NCBI GenBank assembly: GCA_035506135.1
Contig: DATJPY010000088.1
Location: forward strand, 1 to 64,000
Reading direction: 5' to 3'
Origin: DATJPY01 sp035506135
GTDB taxonomy: Bacteria; Myxococcota_A; UBA9160; PR03
DNA: 64,000 nucleotides
Positions 60,662 to 64,000 of this stretch are shown here, piece after piece; within the stretch, counting starts at the first letter, position 1; every line of letters starts with the position of its first letter. The position numbers and the translations under genes were made by a program. The notes under the pieces are model-generated. The model saw only the letters and a program-made list of their open reading frames with translations, was not told the DNA's origin and made no database searches.

Positions 60662-61120
60662 TCAGGGAGCAGCGACGACTTTGACCTTGATCGTGGCGGA
60701 GAGCTGGCGGTGTAGCCGCACGGTCACGTCGTGATCGCCGAGCTGCTTGATCGGCTCGGCGAGCGCGATGCGGCGTCGGTCGACTTCGAGACCGCGTTCT
60801 GCGAGAAGCTGCTCGGCGATCTGCGCGGCCGTGACGGAGCCGAACAGGCGCCCCTCTTCGCCGGCCTGCGCGGTAATCTCGATCGCCACGCCCTCGATCT
60901 TGGCGCGCTCGCCTTCGAGCTGCCGGAGCTCGCGCGCGACGCGCTCTGCGATCACGCGCTTCTGGTGCTCGAGCTCGCGGACGTTCGCCGCCGTCGCCGC
61001 GATCGCCTTGCCCTGCGGGATGAGAAAGTTGCGTGCGAAGCCGGGCTTCACGCTCACCACCTCACCCGCGTCGCCGAGGTTCGGCACGTCCTCGCGCAGG
61101 ATCAGCTTCACGTGGGGCAT
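60662..61120 (-). CDS. rplI: 50S ribosomal protein L9
   Basis: A 152-residue L9 with full family features: VKLILREDVPNLGDAGEVVSVKPGFARNFLIPQGKA in the N-domain, a long charged connecting helix (ELEHQKRVIAERVARELRQLEGE), and the C-domain EGRLFGSVTAAQIAEQL. It binds 23S rRNA and restrains frameshifting. It lies 6 bp after rpsF, but rpsR, normally located between them in many bacteria, is not here. It has its own ATG start and precedes the hairpin before dnaB. Confidence 0.97.
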   Translation of the reverse strand: MPHVKLILREDVPNLGDAGEVVSVKPGFARNFLIPQGKAIAATAANVRELEHQKRVIAERVARELRQLEGERAKIEGVAIEITAQAGEEGRLFGSVTAAQIAEQLLAERGLEVDRRRIALAEPIKQLGDHDVTVRLHRQLSATIKVKVVAAP

Positions 61121-61126
61121 CGGCGA

Positions 61127-61648
61127 TCACTCCCCCGCGGGCGGAGACGAGTCGTCGTCGTCCGAGTCGTCATCGGCGATGGGGCGGACGTACTCCTCGT
61201 CGTCCTCGTCGCCGCGCTCCTCCACCGTCTCGCCCGCGAGCCGCGCGGCCTCGCGCTGGGCGCGCTCCTCCGCCTCGCGCGCCGCGCGCTCTGCGGCGCG
61301 CTCGCGCCGGGACTTCTCGAGATCGACGGCGCGGGCCTTGCGGGCCTCGATGTCCTCGACGCGATCCTCCTTGCGCACGGTGAGGAAGCGCAGCACCGAC
61401 TCGTCGAGGCGCAGCGCGCGCTCGAGCTCGCCGACCGACTTGCCCTCGTCGAGGTAGAGGAGCGAGAGGTAGTGGCCCTTCTGGAACTTGCCGATCTCGT
61501 AGGCGAGCTTGCGCTTGCCGGCGTCATCGACCTCGAGCGGGATCGCGCCCGTGCGTTCGAGCACGCCGCGGAGCTTCTGGAGCATGGCCTCGCGGCCTTC
61601 CTCCGAGATCTCCGGCTGGACGATGAACGTGGTGTCGTATTCCCGCAC
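61127..61648 (-). CDS. rpsF: 30S ribosomal protein S6 with long acidic C-terminal extension
   Basis: A 173-residue S6. The core 95 residues match: REYDTTFIVQPEISEEGREAML, KRKLAYEIGKFQKGHYLSLLYLDE and SVLRFLTVRKEDRV. A charged extension follows: an Arg/Glu helix (residues about 100-135, ARKARAVDLEKSRRERAAERA) then an acidic tail (ERGDEDDEEYVRP and ADDDSDDDDSSPP). Other S6 proteins have short or Glu-rich tails; this one is unusually long. The GTG start has AGGAGGAG upstream. No rpsR lies beside it. Confidence 0.95.
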   Translation of the reverse strand: MREYDTTFIVQPEISEEGREAMLQKLRGVLERTGAIPLEVDDAGKRKLAYEIGKFQKGHYLSLLYLDEGKSVGELERALRLDESVLRFLTVRKEDRVEDIEARKARAVDLEKSRRERAAERAAREAEERAQREAARLAGETVEERGDEDDEEYVRPIADDDSDDDDSSPPAGE

Positions 61649-61784
61649 GCACTCCTCCTGGACGGCGCCGGCCGCTCGGGCCGACCCGGGCTCCCGGTCG
61701 GGCTGCCGGCCAGCGGGTCTGGCGTGGGCATCCGGGAACCGAGGTGTTCACCCGGACACGGATCGCCCGCGCCCGAGGGGTCGC

Positions 61785-61790
61785 ATGGAT
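61785..61790 (-). promoter_or_regulatory. -10-like TATCCA upstream of rpsF
   Basis: On the minus strand TATCCA resembles the TATCCT/TAGCAT hexamers seen before other genes in this window. It would give rpsF a leader of about 130 nt. That leader contains a GC-rich hairpin with arms CCGACC and GGTCGG; an S6 autoregulatory site there is possible but unproven. Confidence 0.35.
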
Positions 61791-61800
61791 AGCAAAGGCT

Positions 61801-61839
61801 CCGCCGCCGGTCGATCCGCTCAGCGACCGGTCTCGGCGG
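61801..61839 (-). terminator. Hairpin terminator candidate after the pdxS-pdxT-DAHP synthase operon
   Basis: CCGCCG CCGGTCG (61801-61813) and CGACCGG (61824-61830) plus CGGCGG (61834-61839) form an inner 7-bp and outer 6-bp stem around a 10-nt loop. On the minus strand it lies just after the DAHP synthase stop and is followed by only a short CCTTTGC, so termination would be weak or Rho-assisted. Confidence 0.45.
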
Positions 61840-61842
61840 CCC

Positions 61843-62901
61843 CTAGTGATCCCGGCGGGCTTCGACCGCCGCGGCGAGCTCCGCCAGGAGCGGCTCGGTG
61901 TGCTCCCAGCTCATGCAGGCGTCGGTGATGCTCTGCCCGTAGGCGAGCCGCGCGCCCGGCTTGGGCTCCTGCCTCCCCTCGACCAGGAAGCTCTCGAGCA
62001 TGATGCCGACGATGCTCCGGTTGCCCTCGGCCACCTGGGCCGCCACCGCCCGCCCCACGAGCGGCTGGCGCGACGGGTCCTTCTCGCTGTTGGCGTGACT
62101 GCAGTCGACGACGACCCGGTCCGGAAGGCCCGCGCGGCCGAGCGCCACGCCCACCGCGGCGAGGCTCTCGGCGTCATAGTTGGGGCCGTTCGTGCCGCCG
62201 CGCAGGATCACGTGGCAGTCCGGGTTGCCGCGCGTGGAGACGATTGCCGCGACGCCCTGCTTGGTCACCGAGAGGAAGTGGTGGGGGTGGGCGGCGGAGC
62301 GGATCGCGTCGATCGCGATCTGCACGTTGCCGTCGGTCCCGTTCTTGAAGCCCACGGGCATCGAGAGGCCCGAGGCGAGCTCCCGGTGCACCTGGCTCTC
62401 CGAGGTGCGCGCGCCGATGGCGCCCCAGGAGACGAGGTCGGCGATGAACTGCGGCGAGATCGGATCGAGGAACTCCGAGCCTGCCGGGAGCCCCATCTCG
62501 GCCACGTCGAGCAGGAAGCGCCGCGCGCGGTGCAGGCCCTCGTTGATCGCGAAGCTCTCGTCGAGGTGCGGGTCGTTGATCAGGCCCTTCCAGCCGACGA
62601 TGGTGCGCGGCTTCTCGAAGTACACGCGCATCAGGACCAGGAGCTCGGCCGCGCGCTGGTCGGCGACGGCCCGAAGCCGACGCGCATAGTCGAGCGCCGC
62701 GGCGGGGTCGTGCACGGAGCAGGGGCCGCACACCACCATCAGCCGGTCGTCCTCGCCGCGAAGGATCTGCGCGATCTCCTCGCGCCCGCGCGCCACCGTC
62801 TCGCTGCTCTTCTCGCCGATCGGAAGCTCTTCCATCAGGATCGCGGGTGGGATGAGCGGCCGCAGCTCGGCGATGCGGAGATCGTCGGTCTCGTGGATCA
62901 T
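61843..62901 (-). CDS. Class I 3-deoxy-7-phosphoheptulonate (DAHP) synthase
   Basis: A 352-residue AroF/G/H-type enzyme that joins phosphoenolpyruvate and erythrose-4-phosphate to begin the shikimate pathway. Key sections are LMVVCGPCSVHDPAAALDYARRL with the metal Cys, VYFEKPRTIVGWKGLINDP, GARTSESQVHRELASGLSMPVGFKNGTDG, the metal-binding His in FLSVTKQGVAAIV, and VVVDCSHANSEKD. The N-terminal extension present in regulated isozymes is short. It overlaps pdxT by 4 bp (ATGA), an uncommon pairing of aromatic amino acid and vitamin B6 synthesis. Confidence 0.95.
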   Translation of the reverse strand: MIHETDDLRIAELRPLIPPAILMEELPIGEKSSETVARGREEIAQILRGEDDRLMVVCGPCSVHDPAAALDYARRLRAVADQRAAELLVLMRVYFEKPRTIVGWKGLINDPHLDESFAINEGLHRARRFLLDVAEMGLPAGSEFLDPISPQFIADLVSWGAIGARTSESQVHRELASGLSMPVGFKNGTDGNVQIAIDAIRSAAHPHHFLSVTKQGVAAIVSTRGNPDCHVILRGGTNGPNYDAESLAAVGVALGRAGLPDRVVVDCSHANSEKDPSRQPLVGRAVAAQVAEGNRSIVGIMLESFLVEGRQEPKPGARLAYGQSITDACMSWEHTEPLLAELAAAVEARRDH

Positions 62902-63539
62902 GAGGGCCCTCGGGCCGGAGCGTAGCCCTCCGCCATCGCCAGCAAGAGACCGTGCACGCGCGGATCGTCGGTCAGCTCCGGGTGGAACGTCGCCACGAGC
63001 CGCCGACCCTGCCGCAGCAGCACCGGCTCGCCGTCGACGCGCGCTAGCACCTCCACCGCGGGCCCCGGGTCGCGCAGGCGCGGCGCGCGGATGAAGACGC
63101 AGCGCATCCCCTCGAGGCCGGCCGCGGCGCCCGGATCGACGGGCGCCGCGAACGAGTCGACCTGGGTGCCGTAGGCGTTGCGCACCGCGACCACGTCGAC
63201 CAGCCCGAGGCTCGGGACCGGGTGGTTCAGCACCGCGCGCGCCATCAGGATCGCGCCCGCACAGGTGCCGAGCACCGGGCGGCCGGACTCGGCGAAGGCG
63301 CGCAGGGGCTCGTAGAGCCCGAGGCGCTCGAGGCCCTTCGAGATCGTGGTGCTCTCGCCGCCCGGCAGCACCAGCGCGTCGCACCCGTCGAGGTCCTTCT
63401 CGGCGCGCACGAGCCGGGCCGCGGCGCCCGCGCGCGCGAGCGCCGCCGCGTGTGCCTCCACGTCGCCCTGGAGCGCCAGGATGCCGACCTCATGAACCGG
63501 AGGGCCAGGCGCTGCGCGCCCTGCTGTCCTCTGCGTCAC
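62898..63539 (-). CDS. pdxT: Pyridoxal 5'-phosphate synthase glutaminase subunit
   Basis: A 213-residue PdxT, the glutaminase that supplies ammonia to PdxS. VGILALQGDVEAHAAALARAGA opens it; LVLPGGESTTISKGLERLG is the oxyanion motif; the nucleophile Cys is in VLGTCAGAILMARAV; and the His-Glu dyad is in VATFHPELTDDPRVH. The only conventional start that includes the full domain is the GTG at 63539, which touches the pdxS stop (TAGTG) and adds about 16 residues to the usual N-terminus. A more upstream non-coding start is unlikely. DAHP synthase follows with a 4-bp overlap. Confidence 0.94.
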   Translation of the reverse strand: MTQRTAGRAAPGPPVHEVGILALQGDVEAHAAALARAGAAARLVRAEKDLDGCDALVLPGGESTTISKGLERLGLYEPLRAFAESGRPVLGTCAGAILMARAVLNHPVPSLGLVDVVAVRNAYGTQVDSFAAPVDPGAAAGLEGMRCVFIRAPRLRDPGPAVEVLARVDGEPVLLRQGRRLVATFHPELTDDPRVHGLLLAMAEGYAPARGPS

Positions 63540-64000
63540 TACCAGCCCCGGTTGGCGAGGCGCTGGGCCTCGGCGAGCGTCGACATCTCGATGCCCTCCA
63601 TCGCCTTGCCGAGGCCGCGGCAGGCGTCGAGCACCGCCTTCGGGTCGTCCCAGTGCGTGCACGCCCGCACCACGGCGCGGGCGCGCGCCGGCGGGTCGGC
63701 GCTCTTGAAGATGCCCGAGCCTACGAACACCGCCTCGGCCCCGAGCGCCCGACACAGCGCCGCGTCGGGCGGGGTCGCCACGCCGCCCGCCGCGAAGTTC
63801 GGGACGGGGAGCCGCCCGGTCTCGGCGACCCGGCGCACCAGATCGAGCGGAGCGCCGAGCTCCTTGGCGCGGGTCGGCAGCTCCTCGGGAGGCGCAGCCG
63901 CCAGCTTGCGGATCTCGCCCACGACGGCGCGCAGGTGGCGCACCGCCTCCACGATGTTGCCGCTGCCGGCCTCGCCCTTGGTGCGGATCATCGCCGCGCC
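63539..64000 (-). CDS. pdxS: Pyridoxal 5'-phosphate synthase subunit, C-terminal part
   Basis: The C-terminal 153 residues of PdxS, the barrel that makes PLP from ribose 5-phosphate, glyceraldehyde 3-phosphate and ammonia. The visible AAMIRTKGEAGSGNIVEAVRHLR holds the phosphate-binding and second-site residues, and VPNFAAGGVATPPDAALCRALGAEAVFVGSGIFKS is the second phosphate site. The gene runs off the end of the window, so the catalytic N-terminal lysine is not visible. It is first in a run with pdxT and DAHP synthase. Confidence 0.94.
   Translation of the reverse strand, partial: GAAMIRTKGEAGSGNIVEAVRHLRAVVGEIRKLAAAPPEELPTRAKELGAPLDLVRRVAETGRLPVPNFAAGGVATPPDAALCRALGAEAVFVGSGIFKSADPPARARAVVRACTHWDDPKAVLDACRGLGKAMEGIEMSTLAEAQRLANRGW

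Overview
The window is a very GC-rich (clearly above 65%) gene-dense bacterial chromosome segment. It comes from a diderm: it carries apolipoprotein N-acyltransferase, an RND efflux set, murein-tripeptide recycling (mpl) and a lipid-A-synthase N-terminal-like protein. PEP-CTERM sorting, AmmeMemoRadiSam, a PaaX regulator, LLM flavin oxidoreductases and many SDR and TetR genes fit a myxobacterial or 'deltaproteobacterial' type genome best. That assignment is inference from gene content. I see no rRNA, tRNA, CRISPR array, phage, integrase or insertion sequence, and no stretch over about 200 bp without a gene. The longest gaps are 61649-61842, 33156-33332, 54173-54337 and 41634-41793.

Layout. 1-13 kb: the end of a PEP-CTERM protein, lnt, an E2-like acyltransferase fold, a GST, a His-rich membrane protein with a TPR partner, TetR, a GAF histidine kinase, a nitroreductase, a Pycsar-effector-like membrane protein, a quinone oxidoreductase with acetoacetyl-CoA synthetase, DUF192 and an LLM oxidoreductase. 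13-23 kb: a TetR-SDR-amine oxidase operon behind a clear palindromic operator, a secreted glycosidase-like protein, hydrolases, GNAT, an ExeA-like ATPase, an acyltransferase and a DUF1326-DUF2182 pair. 23-34 kb: a TetR-adaptor-RND efflux operon, GH3, MFS, Gfo/Idh/MocA, a tandem hairpin repeat and a PilZ protein. 34-41 kb: a dehalogenase-PPIase-HupE operon, a small unknown, enoyl-CoA hydratase divergent from PaaX-desaturase, and SDR. 41-54 kb: a giant subtilase with VCBS-type repeats, Mrp ATPase, Tag, glycan-linked membrane proteins, a phosphodiesterase and a complete divergent AmmeMemoRadiSam set. 54-64 kb: a sulfotransferase, then a long minus-strand block. In transcription order this is pdxS-pdxT-DAHP synthase, rpsF-rplI, and dnaB-LD-carboxypeptidase-serine hydrolase-GATase-mpl.

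Organisation. Many neighbours are joined by 4-bp stop/start overlaps of the form NTGA. Promoter-proximal genes fall into two classes. Some have a Shine-Dalgarno (SD) and a TAnnnT hexamer further upstream. Others have no SD and a TAnnnT hexamer ending 6-8 nt before the start codon, which suggests leaderless mRNAs. The most convincing case is the TetR gene at 13219, where a TTGACA box, a -10 and a 24-bp palindrome converge on the start codon. The most notable system-level observations are that pattern, an orphan PycTM-like protein, the compact AmmeMemoRadiSam locus, the tandem REP-like hairpins at 33.2 kb, and a dnaB-cell-wall-recycling operon preceded by a strong hairpin.
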